Assembly: GCF_000331105.1 (NCBI RefSeq)
Contig: NC_019012.1
Span: forward strand, 62,001-126,000
Origin: Fibrella aestuarina BUZ 2
Lineage (GTDB): Bacteria; Bacteroidota; Bacteroidia; Cytophagales; Spirosomataceae
Direction: 5' to 3'
DNA length: 64,000 bases
In this document: positions 51,537 through 60,334 of the stretch, one piece after another
Position numbering within the stretch: position 1 is the stretch's first letter
Layout of the letters: each line of letters starts with the position of its first letter
Notes under the pieces: model-generated
The model's input: only the letters and a program-made list of their open reading frames with translations
What the model was told of the DNA's origin: nothing
Database searches by the model: none
Translations under genes and position numbers: made by a program

Positions 51537-53825
51537 ATGAACTCGACAGCTTCACCCGACGTGACTCCAAAAGCACGTCGGGATACCGCATCCAACCTGA
51601 GTCGTCAGACTTTTCCCGTGCTGGAAATGACCTGCGCGGCCTGCGCCGTTAGCGTAGAGTCGATGCTCAAAAACACGGCTGGCGTAGTTGACGCGACGGT
51701 TAACTACGCCAACCAGTCGGCCACCGTCGAATATGACCCAAAAGCAGTCAATCAGGAGGGGCTACAAAACGCGATTCGTTCTGTTGGGTATGATCTGGTG
51801 ATTGACGCGGAAGATCCGCAGGCGGTGCAACAGGAAGCGCAGCAACGCCACTACGAGTCGCTGAAGAAACGTACCCTGTGGGCGGGCATCCTGTCTGTGC
51901 CTGTTGTGGTGCTGGGGATGTTTTTCATGTCGGCCCCCTATGCTAACTATAGTATGATGGCCCTGTCGGCTCCGGTGGTGTTCTGGCTGGGGCGGTCGTA
52001 TTTCGTAAATGCCTGGAAGCAGGCGAGGCACGGCAAGGCCAATATGGATACGCTGGTGGCCCTCAGCACGGGCATCGCCTTTCTATTTAGTGCCTTCAAC
52101 ACGCTGAACCCCGATTTCTGGCACAACCGGGGCCTGCACCCTACCGAACGCGGCCCGCACGTCTATTTCGAGGCCGCTGCCGTCGTGATCGCCTTTATCT
52201 CACTGGGCAAGCTGCTGGAGGAACGGGCCAAGTCGAACACGTCGTCAGCCCTGAAAAAGCTCATGGGGCTACAACCCAAAACCGTCCGGGTGGTTGAGGG
52301 TAGCGAAGAGCAGGAGATATTGATTGCTCAGGTACGTGTCGGGCAGGTGATTGTGGTACGTCCGGGCGAACGCATCCCGGTCGATGGCCTGGTGGAGTCA
52401 GGTACGTCGTTCGTCGATGAAAGTATGATTTCAGGCGAGCCGGTACCCGTCGAGAAGCGAGCTGGTGAGTCGGTCTTTGCCGGGACAATCAACCAGAAGG
52501 GTTCGTTCCGCTTTGCGGCTCAGAAAGTGGGGGGCGATACCATTCTGGCGCAGATTATTCGCATGGTGCAGGAAGCCCAGGGTAGCAAAGCCCCGGTGCA
52601 AAAGCTGGTCGATAAAATTGCCGGTATTTTCGTGCCGGTCGTCATCGGCATTGCCTTGTTGACGTTTGCGGCCTGGATGCTTTTTGGAGGAGCGAATGCC
52701 TTTACCCACGCGCTGCTTACGTCGGTTACGGTGCTGGTCATTGCCTGCCCGTGCGCGTTGGGGTTAGCTACACCTACAGCTATTATGGTTGGGGTGGGCA
52801 AGGGAGCTGACAACAACATTCTGATCAAAGATGCTGAAAGTCTTGAACTGGGCTACAAAGTAAACGCAGTGGTGCTGGACAAGACCGGCACAATCACTGA
52901 GGGCAAGCCAACGGTGACTGACCTGAACTGGCTGGCAAACGGGGACGACATAGCCGACAAGAAGCGGATACTCTACGCATTAGAAAGTCAATCCGAACAT
53001 CCACTGGCCGATGCGGTCGTGGCCCGGCTGAAAGACGACGGTGTAACCGGCGTGTTGCTTACCGATTTTGACAGCCTCACAGGCCGGGGCGTGTCAGGTC
53101 GCTACGATGAACGGACGTACCTGATCGGTAACCACCGACTGATGGCAGAGCGGGGCCTGGCCGACGAGCTGACGAAGGTAGCCGCCCTAGTGAATCGCTG
53201 GCAGAACGAAGCGAAAACTGTTGTTTATTTCGCCAATGAGCGGCAGCTTCTGGCCGTTATCGCCATTGCCGACCCGGTGAAACAAACCTCCCGTGAGGCT
53301 GTTCACACACTCAAAAAACGCGGCATTGCCGTGTACATGATGACCGGCGATAATCACCAAACCGCCGAAGCCGTTGCCCAGGCCGTCGGCGTAAGCGATT
53401 TTCGGGCCGAAGCCCTGCCCGCCGATAAAGCCGCCTTCGTCAAGGAGTTGCAACAGCAAGGTAAGGTAGTAGCGATGATTGGCGACGGTATCAACGATTC
53501 ACAGGCATTAGCGCAGGCCGACGTGAGTATTGCGATGGGCCGGGGTTCCGACATCGCAATGGACGTGGCGAAGATGACGCTCATTACGTCGGATTTGAAC
53601 AGCGTACCCAAAGCGTTGCAACTCTCTAAAAAGACGGTGCAGGCGATCCGACAGAATCTGTTTTGGGCCTTTATCTACAACATCATCGGTATTCCCATTG
53701 CCGCCGGGCTGCTGTATCCGGTCAATGGCTTTTTGCTCAATCCCATGCTGGCCGGCGCGGCAATGGCCCTGAGTTCGGTGTCGGTTGTGACCAATAGTTT
53801 GAGGTTGCGAAGTGCGAAACTGTAA
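51537..53825 (+). CDS. copA: P1B-type copper ATPase, CPC class (CopA-like)
   Basis: From the ATG at 51537 the product is 762 residues. An N-terminal HMA domain has [12 protein letters not shown] near residue 30. The membrane motif is CPC ([15 protein letters not shown], near 403). TGEP-type actuator (SGEPVPVEK), DKTGTITEG near 444, SEHPLAD near 487 and [12 protein letters not shown] near 647 are all present; the usual APALAQ is here SQALAQ. It exports Cu(I) from the cytosol and would receive it from the HMA chaperones. An in-frame ATG at 51498 coincides with the promoter and is not used as start. Confidence 0.94.
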   Translation: MNSTASPDVTPKARRDTASNLSRQTFPVLEMTCAACAVSVESMLKNTAGVVDATVNYANQSATVEYDPKAVNQEGLQNAIRSVGYDLVIDAEDPQAVQQEAQQRHYESLKKRTLWAGILSVPVVVLGMFFMSAPYANYSMMALSAPVVFWLGRSYFVNAWKQARHGKANMDTLVALSTGIAFLFSAFNTLNPDFWHNRGLHPTERGPHVYFEAAAVVIAFISLGKLLEERAKSNTSSALKKLMGLQPKTVRVVEGSEEQEILIAQVRVGQVIVVRPGERIPVDGLVESGTSFVDESMISGEPVPVEKRAGESVFAGTINQKGSFRFAAQKVGGDTILAQIIRMVQEAQGSKAPVQKLVDKIAGIFVPVVIGIALLTFAAWMLFGGANAFTHALLTSVTVLVIACPCALGLATPTAIMVGVGKGADNNILIKDAESLELGYKVNAVVLDKTGTITEGKPTVTDLNWLANGDDIADKKRILYALESQSEHPLADAVVARLKDDGVTGVLLTDFDSLTGRGVSGRYDERTYLIGNHRLMAERGLADELTKVAALVNRWQNEAKTVVYFANERQLLAVIAIADPVKQTSREAVHTLKKRGIAVYMMTGDNHQTAEAVAQAVGVSDFRAEALPADKAAFVKELQQQGKVVAMIGDGINDSQALAQADVSIAMGRGSDIAMDVAKMTLITSDLNSVPKALQLSKKTVQAIRQNLFWAFIYNIIGIPIAAGLLYPVNGFLLNPMLAGAAMALSSVSVVTNSLRLRSAKL

Positions 53826-53836
53826 GCTGTAATAAG

Positions 53837-53866
53837 TTTTACAAGTTGAAACCACGAATCTTACAA
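53837..53866 (+). promoter_or_regulatory. Candidate copper-regulator site F
   Basis: Half-sites TTTTACAA (53837-53844) and TCTTACAA (53859-53866) are 22 bases apart, between the CPC ATPase and the GT61-like gene. No clear TANNTTTG box stands at the expected distance, so its effect is unclear. Confidence 0.45.
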
Positions 53867-53931
53867 CGCCTTCCAAGACCTCTTTTTCGAGCGAATTAGT
53901 CTAAAGGGAATAACAACTCACGTTTTTTCCG

Positions 53932-55107
53932 GTGATTAATTCGCTCTATTTATTCATTAGCTGGCTACGACACCAACGTACCCGCGCGGTTCGTCTTGGG
54001 CTTAGAGTAACAGGATGGAAGCTCCTATACAAAGAGCAGTCTGACTTGTTTTTGCAGGGCTATCTGATTGACGAGCAGCCCGCCAGTGTCGTTACGTTGC
54101 CTGATGTGGCTGATACACTAAATACAGATCGGCAGGTTTTTCAGGCCCAAGATGCCCTGACTAAGCCAACGTATGTTTGGCAACTACCAGCATCCGACAC
54201 GCCAGCCATGTTGCTATCAAGCGGTACCGTCAAGTTCGGAAACACCATACTCTGTCCCGACTACTGGAACCATCATGTTCTGGTAGACCGCCTACAGCCT
54301 CGTCCACGAACGATTGTAGAAGTAGATACACTCGTTGCTCCGTTCGGGCATATACCCGATGGCATCACATTTGGCGGATACTACGATTTCATTTATCTGA
54401 TTTTTGCCAAACTCTGTCGCATTGAAAAAACATTGCCAGAGGGCTTCTCCAACGCTGCCATCGCCTACCCACTGTTCAATACGGACTATGAAACAGAACT
54501 ACTAACTCTCTTGGGCTTCACCCCTGATCGCATTTTCGACAGCAGACAGGTTGACGTTCGTTCAAAACGATGCTTGCTGGCTAATGGAGGGGATTGGTTT
54601 CATCCTAATTTGTCGGACTTAGCCTTAGTGTATGACCGATTGCAGCCCTTGCTCGTAACCGACAGTCAACCGCCCTTTTCAGATCGGGTATTTATTAGTC
54701 GTGGAGGCCGTCGGCGCATTATTCATGAAGATGTAGTGATGAACCGGTTAAGTGAATATGACTTCACGTTTATTGAAGACAAACCCCGTACCATTGCTGA
54801 ACAGATAAATTTGTACCACCACGCTTCAATTATACTTGGTCCGCATGGGGCTTCTTTTTCCAATATCAACTGGTGCCGACCCGGTACGCATCTGCATGAA
54901 CTGTGTTCGGCAAATTACAGCCCTGACTTTTTTCTGTATCTGGCGCAGGTTCGGCAAATGAGTTACTCTGTTTCGCTTCACGGAAAAGTGCGGAGACAGT
55001 CAATTCGACGTTCGCTCGTCGAAGACATACCCGTTACCGTATCAGAAATAGAACGAGTAGTGGAACGGCTGCTAACGGCCCAACTGAACGGGGCAGAAGC
55101 GCGTTAA
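53932..55107 (+). CDS. Glycosyltransferase family 61-like protein (DUF563)
   Basis: The 391-residue protein (start GTG/ATT region; first clear codons VINSLYLFISWLRHQ) has the family blocks of DUF563/GT61: DRVFISRGGRRRIIHEDVVM, FTFIEDKPRTIAEQINLYHH and ASIILGPHGASFSNINWCRP. A short hydrophobic N-terminus may anchor it. GT61 enzymes add sugars to cell-surface glycans. Its presence inside the copper genes is unexpected; it may move with the cluster to modify the surface, or be incidental. It is followed 19 bp later by the second HMA chaperone. Confidence 0.75.
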   Translation: MINSLYLFISWLRHQRTRAVRLGLRVTGWKLLYKEQSDLFLQGYLIDEQPASVVTLPDVADTLNTDRQVFQAQDALTKPTYVWQLPASDTPAMLLSSGTVKFGNTILCPDYWNHHVLVDRLQPRPRTIVEVDTLVAPFGHIPDGITFGGYYDFIYLIFAKLCRIEKTLPEGFSNAAIAYPLFNTDYETELLTLLGFTPDRIFDSRQVDVRSKRCLLANGGDWFHPNLSDLALVYDRLQPLLVTDSQPPFSDRVFISRGGRRRIIHEDVVMNRLSEYDFTFIEDKPRTIAEQINLYHHASIILGPHGASFSNINWCRPGTHLHELCSANYSPDFFLYLAQVRQMSYSVSLHGKVRRQSIRRSLVEDIPVTVSEIERVVERLLTAQLNGAEAR

Positions 55108-55126
55108 TCTTTACAAACGCAACCTT

Positions 55127-55348
55127 ATGGAAACGCTCAATTTTAAGACGAATATCAAGTGCAGTGGCTGCATCGCGGCTGTTACGCCCTATCTGAACGA
55201 CATCGAGCAGGTAGATGGCTGGAACGTGGACATCAACAGTCCCGACAAAATACTGACGGTGCAAACAACCGATAACCGGGTAGGCGAACTGGTGCAACAG
55301 GCCGTCGAGCGGGCTGGTTATCGGGCCGAGCCAATCCCGCGACCGTAG
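55127..55348 (+). CDS. HMA-domain copper chaperone (copy 2)
   Basis: The 73-residue protein is a single HMA domain: LNFKTNIKCSGCIAAVTPYL with C-x-x-C, and a C-terminal VQQAVERAGYRAEPIPRP. It is a close paralogue of the 38.6 kb chaperone. It follows the GT61-like gene and is followed by a terminator that overlaps the end of a direct-repeat regulator site. Confidence 0.88.
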   Translation: METLNFKTNIKCSGCIAAVTPYLNDIEQVDGWNVDINSPDKILTVQTTDNRVGELVQQAVERAGYRAEPIPRP

Positions 55349-55374
55349 CCGCGTTCAGCCCTGACTGTCATAAG

Positions 55375-55404
55375 TTTTATAACGAAACCCCTTGAATCTT
55401 ACAA
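55375..55404 (+). promoter_or_regulatory. Candidate copper-regulator site G
   Basis: Half-sites TTTTATAA (55375-55382) and TCTTACAA (55397-55404) are 22 bases apart, in the gap upstream of the DUF305 and oxidase genes. A TTTTTTTG box lies 34 bases after the second half-site, slightly further than at the other promoters. Confidence 0.45.
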
Positions 55405-55437
55405 GCTGCTACTCGGTCTGGTGTAGCAGCTTTTTTT
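55404..55437 (+). terminator. Intrinsic terminator after the second HMA gene
   Basis: AGCTGCTAC (55404-55412) pairs with GTAGCAGCT (55423-55431) around a ten-base loop and is followed by seven T. Confidence 0.8.
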
Positions 55438-55470
55438 GTTGTACTAAGTACTCAACAACCTATTATACAG

Positions 55471-55992
55471 ATGCAAGCTCACACAACTCAGGGTCGGCCT
55501 GACGGTCACCAACACCACACTGGGTCGCACTCAGGGAGTGGTCACACCCAACCTTACGGCAAGCTGGTCCTCATGATCGTCCTGTCGTTTATTTCGATGT
55601 ACATCCTGATGTACGCGATGGTGGACCGGCTGGCTAACGTCGTACCGAATTACAATCAGTTCTATATGGCAGGGTTGATGACGATGCCGATGGTCATCAT
55701 CGAATTGCTGGTTATGTCGGCCATGTATCCCGACAAACGGCGGAACACGCTGATTCTCGCCGGTAGCGTGGTCGCTCTGCTGGGTTTCTACGCGCTGATT
55801 CGTCAACAAACGGCCATTTCAGATCGGCAATTCGTGAAGTCAATGATACCGCACCATGCCGGTGCGATCTTAATGGCAAAGGAAGCCAGGCTAACAGATC
55901 CCGAATTGCAAAAGCTGAGTCAGGACATCATTCAAGCACAGGAGAAAGAGATCGCGCAAATGAAGGCCAAACTTCAGCAACTGGATAAGTAG
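55471..55992 (+). CDS. DUF305 membrane protein
   Basis: The 173-residue protein has a His-rich N-terminus (GRPDGHQHHTGSHSGSGHTQ), three hydrophobic segments (LVLMIVLSFISMYILMYAMV; MAGLMTMPMVIIELLVMSAM; TLILAGSVVALLGFYALI) and a C-terminal DUF305 helix pair with DRQFVKSMIPHHAGAILMAK and IIQAQEKEIAQMK. The H-H and Met residues probably bind copper. It lies 13 bp before the second multicopper oxidase gene and is likely co-transcribed with it. Confidence 0.86.
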   Translation: MQAHTTQGRPDGHQHHTGSHSGSGHTQPYGKLVLMIVLSFISMYILMYAMVDRLANVVPNYNQFYMAGLMTMPMVIIELLVMSAMYPDKRRNTLILAGSVVALLGFYALIRQQTAISDRQFVKSMIPHHAGAILMAKEARLTDPELQKLSQDIIQAQEKEIAQMKAKLQQLDK

Positions 55993-56005
55993 TAGCCTAA
56001 CAACT

Positions 56006-58798
56006 ATGACAGCGATTCACTCACGAATACTCGTTTCGGCGAGCTTACTTTTAATAGCCTCCCTCTCCTGGGGACAGCATCAACATCACGCGCCATCGGC
56101 TTTCTCGCCGGTGTCAGTTTCCCAACCCGTTGGAGGTGCTTCATCGGGTGACAAAAGCAGTTTTGAGCGGGTAGAAACCCGCTTGCCAGTCAGTCGCCCG
56201 CAGGCGATGGCGAAGACCCGGCTTACTGGTAAGCGCGTCGAGTACGATCTGGTCATCGACGAGCAGCCGATTAATATTACCGGCAAGCCAACTAAGGCCA
56301 TGACAATTAATGGGAACGTACCTGGCCCCACCTTACGCTTTATGGAAGGCGATGTAGCGGTCATTCGGGTTCACAACAAACTCAACACCGAGACCTCCCT
56401 GCACTGGCACGGCATCCTGTTGCCCAACAAGCAGGATGGGGTGTCGTATCTCAACACGCCCCCGATTAAGGCCGGGGAAACGTACACCTTCGAGTATCCA
56501 CTGGTGCAGTCAGGTACGTATTGGTTTCACTCACACACGCGCTATCAGGAGCAGCGGGGCGTGTACGGCTCCATCGTGATTCAGCCGCAGCAGCCAACGG
56601 TTAAAGCCGATCATGATCTCGTGCTGCTGCTCTCGGACTGGACAAATGAGAACCCGGCCTATATCCTCAAAAACCTAAAGCGACAAAATGAGTGGTACAC
56701 CATCAGGAAGGGGAATGCCCAGTCACTCAACCGGATCATCCAACACAAAGCGGTAGGGGCCTATCTACGCCAATCCATGCAACGTATGGCCCCGATGGAC
56801 ATCTCAGATGTGTATTACGAGCGGTTTTTGATCAACGGCAAAGACACCGTCCGTTATTCGGATATTAAACCGGGGCAGACGGTTCGTTTGCGCGTTATCA
56901 ATGCCAGTGCCTCGACCTACTTCCACGTCAATTATGCCGGTGGCCCGATGAAACTAATCGCGTCAGACGGATTGGACGTGCAACCCGTTGAGGTAGATCG
57001 ACGGCTAATCGCCATCGCCGAGACGTATGATTTCTTAGTGACGGTCCCTCAGAGTGGTGCCTTTGAAGTCCGGGCCTCCGCACAAGATGGTTCGGGATAT
57101 GCAACCGCCCTGTTAGGCACCGGCCCTGTCCGCAACGCACCGGCGATTCCCCGCCCTGATCTCTATAAGCTAACAGCCAACATGAGTCGGATGGGCGGGA
57201 TGCACATGGGGGCGATGAACATGGCTAAAGCCGATACAACGGCTCAGGCAAACACGGCCATGAACGGCCCCATAAAACATGATATGGCCGGGATGAATGG
57301 GGATTCAGCAAAACAGCCTGTTAACCCAACGAAGCCAGCGAAAAGCAAGCCGACAGTGGCCGAAATGGACCATTCGGCTATGAATCACGGCCAGATGGAT
57401 ATGAGTCGCTCGCAAGCTCATGAGCAAATAAATGGGGAGCAGGCTAAAAAACCGAGCAAGTCGAAGAAACCGACGGGTTCAATGGCGGGGATGACCATGA
57501 CTGGAATGGATATGAGCAAGGACGGAAAGATGGGCATAACGGGCATGAATCACGGGCAGATGGACCATAGCAAGATGTCTATGAAAATGGACTCGATGCC
57601 TGCCAATCAAACGAATAGCAGAAAACCGGATGACATGACGGGCATGGACCACAGCCAGATGCAGCCCGACCAGACGCGGCCCGGCCAGATGAACATGGAT
57701 AACAAGTCCGGTAATATGGCTGGAATGAAAGGCATGAATCATGGCGGGATGGCCGGGATGTCGGATCAAGGCATGAGCATGATGGATGAACAGAACTCAA
57801 TCGACTACAGCATCCTCAAGTCGCCGGAACCCGTCGTCTTCCCGGCGAATCGTCCTATCCGTGAAATACCACTGACCCTGACGGGCAATATGTTCCGGTA
57901 CATATGGGGCTTCAACGGGCAGCCTTTGTCGCGAGCCGACATGATCCAGATTAGGCGCGGTGAGATTGTCCGTATTCGGATGATGAACAACACCATGATG
58001 ATGCACCCGATACACCTGCACGGCCATTATTTCCGGGTATTGAATGGACAGGGACAGTATTCACCCTTAAAGCACACGGTGAACGTGTCACCGATGGAGA
58101 GCGTCACTATTGAATTGATGGCTGATGACGAAAAAGACTGGTTTTTTCATTGCCACCTGCTTTACCATATGCTCAGTGGCATGGCTCGCGTGGTCAGCTA
58201 CGGTGATAAACCCGATTCTTCTATTGCCGCTATCCAGAAGCTACACCTTCGGGACATGCGTGATAATCAGCCGTTCGTGTGGGGGTACGTTCAGCCAGGC
58301 TATCCGCTCAATTATTACAGCTTGCGGGTCTCCAACAACAAAAACGCCATCGTCTCCGGGGGCGACCACGACTGGCGCACGAATCGGTTTGAAGTTGATC
58401 TAGACTATGAGCGATATTTCGGTGACTGGTTTCGCGTCTTTGCCGGTGTTGATGCGGGGAACGAGGAGTTCTTGCGCCGACTGGAGCCGGGTGCCGATGG
58501 GCAGACGATTGGTGGTCGGCGAATCGTGCGGGCAGTGGCTGGCATTCGCTACATGCTGCCGTTTTTAATAGACTCAGAAGTGAAAGTAGATGCACGGGGC
58601 AACGTTCGCTTCCAGTTAACGGGTCAGCAAAAACTCTTCCCCCGGCTGGACTTGCAGTACCAAACGCAGTGGTTAATCGGCTCCTACGTGCGGGCGCACG
58701 TGGAGTTGCAATACACAGTCAGCAAAAATCTCTTTCTGCATACCGATTACGACACACGCTACCGAACGGCAGGCGCGGGTCTGGGCTATAATTTCTAA
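56006..58798 (+). CDS. Multicopper oxidase (CopA/PcoA-like) with Met-rich insert, fused to a CopB-like barrel
   Basis: The 930-residue protein has a signal peptide, then oxidase blocks HWHGILLPN near residue 133, YWFHSHTRYQ near 172, HPIHLHGHYFRV near 666 and HCHLLYHMLSGM near 715 with the type 1 copper ligands. Between residues ~392 and 598 is a long insert of Met/His/Gly motifs (MGGMHMGAMNMA; MDHSAMNHGQMDMS), the copper-binding repeats of CopA/PcoA. After the oxidase, residues ~770-930 look like the C-terminal barrel of CopB (NRFEVDLDYERYFGDWFRVF; TDYDTRYRTAGAGLGYNF). This joins in one chain the two proteins CopA and CopB that are normally separate. It acts in the periplasm or outer membrane. 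Confidence 0.88.
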   Translation: MTAIHSRILVSASLLLIASLSWGQHQHHAPSAFSPVSVSQPVGGASSGDKSSFERVETRLPVSRPQAMAKTRLTGKRVEYDLVIDEQPINITGKPTKAMTINGNVPGPTLRFMEGDVAVIRVHNKLNTETSLHWHGILLPNKQDGVSYLNTPPIKAGETYTFEYPLVQSGTYWFHSHTRYQEQRGVYGSIVIQPQQPTVKADHDLVLLLSDWTNENPAYILKNLKRQNEWYTIRKGNAQSLNRIIQHKAVGAYLRQSMQRMAPMDISDVYYERFLINGKDTVRYSDIKPGQTVRLRVINASASTYFHVNYAGGPMKLIASDGLDVQPVEVDRRLIAIAETYDFLVTVPQSGAFEVRASAQDGSGYATALLGTGPVRNAPAIPRPDLYKLTANMSRMGGMHMGAMNMAKADTTAQANTAMNGPIKHDMAGMNGDSAKQPVNPTKPAKSKPTVAEMDHSAMNHGQMDMSRSQAHEQINGEQAKKPSKSKKPTGSMAGMTMTGMDMSKDGKMGITGMNHGQMDHSKMSMKMDSMPANQTNSRKPDDMTGMDHSQMQPDQTRPGQMNMDNKSGNMAGMKGMNHGGMAGMSDQGMSMMDEQNSIDYSILKSPEPVVFPANRPIREIPLTLTGNMFRYIWGFNGQPLSRADMIQIRRGEIVRIRMMNNTMMMHPIHLHGHYFRVLNGQGQYSPLKHTVNVSPMESVTIELMADDEKDWFFHCHLLYHMLSGMARVVSYGDKPDSSIAAIQKLHLRDMRDNQPFVWGYVQPGYPLNYYSLRVSNNKNAIVSGGDHDWRTNRFEVDLDYERYFGDWFRVFAGVDAGNEEFLRRLEPGADGQTIGGRRIVRAVAGIRYMLPFLIDSEVKVDARGNVRFQLTGQQKLFPRLDLQYQTQWLIGSYVRAHVELQYTVSKNLFLHTDYDTRYRTAGAGLGYNF

Positions 58799-58819
58799 AA
58801 ACCAGACGAGTAATTAACC

Positions 58820-58861
58820 AAACCGGCCCGTACAACATCCTGACGTTGTACGGGCCGGTTT
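58820..58861. terminator. Bidirectional terminator between convergent genes
   Basis: AAACCGGCCCGTACAAC (58820-58836) pairs perfectly with its complement at 58845-58861 around an eight-base loop. It lies between the oxidase stop (58798) and the end of the leftward DUF305 gene (58879), with A/T at both outer ends. Confidence 0.88.
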
Positions 58862-58878
58862 GACTTAAACAATAAAGC

Positions 58879-59484
58879 CTACCCTTTCAAGCTATTTTCC
58901 AGCTTTTTAAGTTGGGCAATCTCTTTCGTTTGCTGGTTGATGACGTTGTTCGCCATCGCCTTCATCGTCGAAGTTTTGCCGCTCGGCGGCCCGGCTTCTT
59001 TCAAAAACGCACGTGCCATGTCCACGCCCTGCTGATGATGCTGCGCCATCATGCTGGCAAAATCATGATCGACGTTGCCGTTCATGGAATGGTTGCCGCC
59101 ATGCATAATCTCCATGCCTTTTTGGCCCAATTTAGACGACGAGGTCTGCGGCTTATGGCTTTTCATGAACTGATCCAGTTCGCCAATTTCTTTCTGGTTA
59201 CTGGCTTTGATTTTTGTTGCCAGAGCTTTGACCTGGGCGTTCTTTCCCTGTTTAATTTCCAGATCGGCCATCTCAACCGCCGACTGATGATGCATCTTGA
59301 GCATCATAGCAAAGTCATGGTCGGGATCGCCGGTCATTTTCATGCTCATCATCTTGCTCATGCCTGATTGCATGGATTGCATCATGGCGTTGCTGGCTGA
59401 CGACTGACTGCTTTGCGCCATTGATGGTTGAGCGAGAAATAGGGCTGCACACACGGCAGCGATACTTAGTGAATTGGTTCTCAT
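58879..59484 (-). CDS. Secreted DUF305 protein with two repeats
   Basis: The 201-residue protein has a signal peptide (SIAAVCAALFLAQPSMAQ), a Met/Ser-rich stretch (MMQSMQSGMSKMMSMKM) and two DUF305 units, each with D-H-D-F-A-x-M-M or similar and H-H-Q: DPDHDFAMMLKMHHQSAVEM and VDHDFASMMAQHHQQGVDMA. These bundle-forming proteins have His and Met ligands for copper. It lies 28 bp downstream of the related lipoprotein gene on the same strand. Confidence 0.88.
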   Translation of the reverse strand: MRTNSLSIAAVCAALFLAQPSMAQSSQSSASNAMMQSMQSGMSKMMSMKMTGDPDHDFAMMLKMHHQSAVEMADLEIKQGKNAQVKALATKIKASNQKEIGELDQFMKSHKPQTSSSKLGQKGMEIMHGGNHSMNGNVDHDFASMMAQHHQQGVDMARAFLKEAGPPSGKTSTMKAMANNVINQQTKEIAQLKKLENSLKG

Positions 59485-59512
59485 TGTCGTTGAAGTCGAG
59501 AAAGTGTGACGA

Positions 59513-60139
59513 TTAATAATTCTTGTTGGCTTTCAGCCAATCTTGCAACATGCCGATTTCCTTTTTCTGGTCCTCGATGATCTTGGTCGCCATCTGCCGG
59601 ATCTGGGCATCATCGCCGTATTTAAGTTCTGACATCGCCATTTCCAGCGCACTCTGGTGGTGGTCGATGAGGAGTTGGGCGTAATCCACATCGGAGTTAC
59701 CCGTCAGGATACGAACGTCCTGTGCCCGCATCATCTTCATCATCGACTCCATCTCTTCGGCGTTGTAGGTCGGCCCGGCGGGGATGGGAACAGCCTTGTG
59801 GCTTTGCAGGAACTGGGCAAACTGAGCAATCTCAGCCGTCTGCGCGTTGATGACCTGTTGGGCCATTGCTTTCATCGCCTGATTGTCACCCGACTTCAGT
59901 TCCTCGTTCGACATGTCGATGGCTCCCTGGTGGTGCATCCGCATCATCATGGAGAAGTCGTGATCGGGGTCGTTGGTATCGGTCATCTTGTCCATCTCAG
60001 CCATCATCCGGTGGTTGATCTGCTGATAGACGTTGGCATCGTGTGCCTGGGGCTGTAGCCCTTTGTCATTGTTACAGGCAGCGATTACTACTGCCATCAA
60101 GCCCGCAAGGCCAGGTCGTTGAATCCAATGTAGTTTCAT
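59513..60139 (-). CDS. DUF305 lipoprotein with two repeats
   Basis: The 208-residue protein has a hydrophobic N-terminus with a lipobox-like VVIAAC, then two DUF305 units: DPDHDFSMMMRMHHQGAIDM and VDYAQLLIDHHQSALEMAMS. It is a paralogue of the gene that follows. Upstream on the minus strand TTTTGTAA (60238-60231) and TGTTGTAA (60216-60209) are 22 bases apart, a weaker example of the copper-regulator repeat, without a clear -7 box at the expected place. Confidence 0.87.
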   Translation of the reverse strand: MKLHWIQRPGLAGLMAVVIAACNNDKGLQPQAHDANVYQQINHRMMAEMDKMTDTNDPDHDFSMMMRMHHQGAIDMSNEELKSGDNQAMKAMAQQVINAQTAEIAQFAQFLQSHKAVPIPAGPTYNAEEMESMMKMMRAQDVRILTGNSDVDYAQLLIDHHQSALEMAMSELKYGDDAQIRQMATKIIEDQKKEIGMLQDWLKANKNY

Positions 60140-60334
60140 GTCGTTGAGTAAGCGCGGCTGAATGAGTCATCCGCCTGTCTAATTAACCAACTCATTCGGT
60201 AGAGGTTATTACAACATTGGCAGTCTGGCTTTACAAAATTTATAGAATGTCGTAGCCTGTTACGGACCCCGATTTGATTATTTCGGCCTAAAGAAAGACT
60301 TTGTAGGTTTATCTGCTTATCAATCCGGTAACCT

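Noticed and set aside
57180..57800. Repetitive DNA resembling a repeat array
   Set aside because: It is the in-frame Met/His-rich insert of the oxidase; units are irregular and not a CRISPR array. No CRISPR array was seen in the window.
60209..60238. TTTTGTAA/TGTTGTAA pair (minus strand) before the DUF305 lipoprotein gene
   Set aside because: Spacing is right (22 bp) but the second half deviates and no -7 box follows; not counted among the seven sites, though it may be a weak member.
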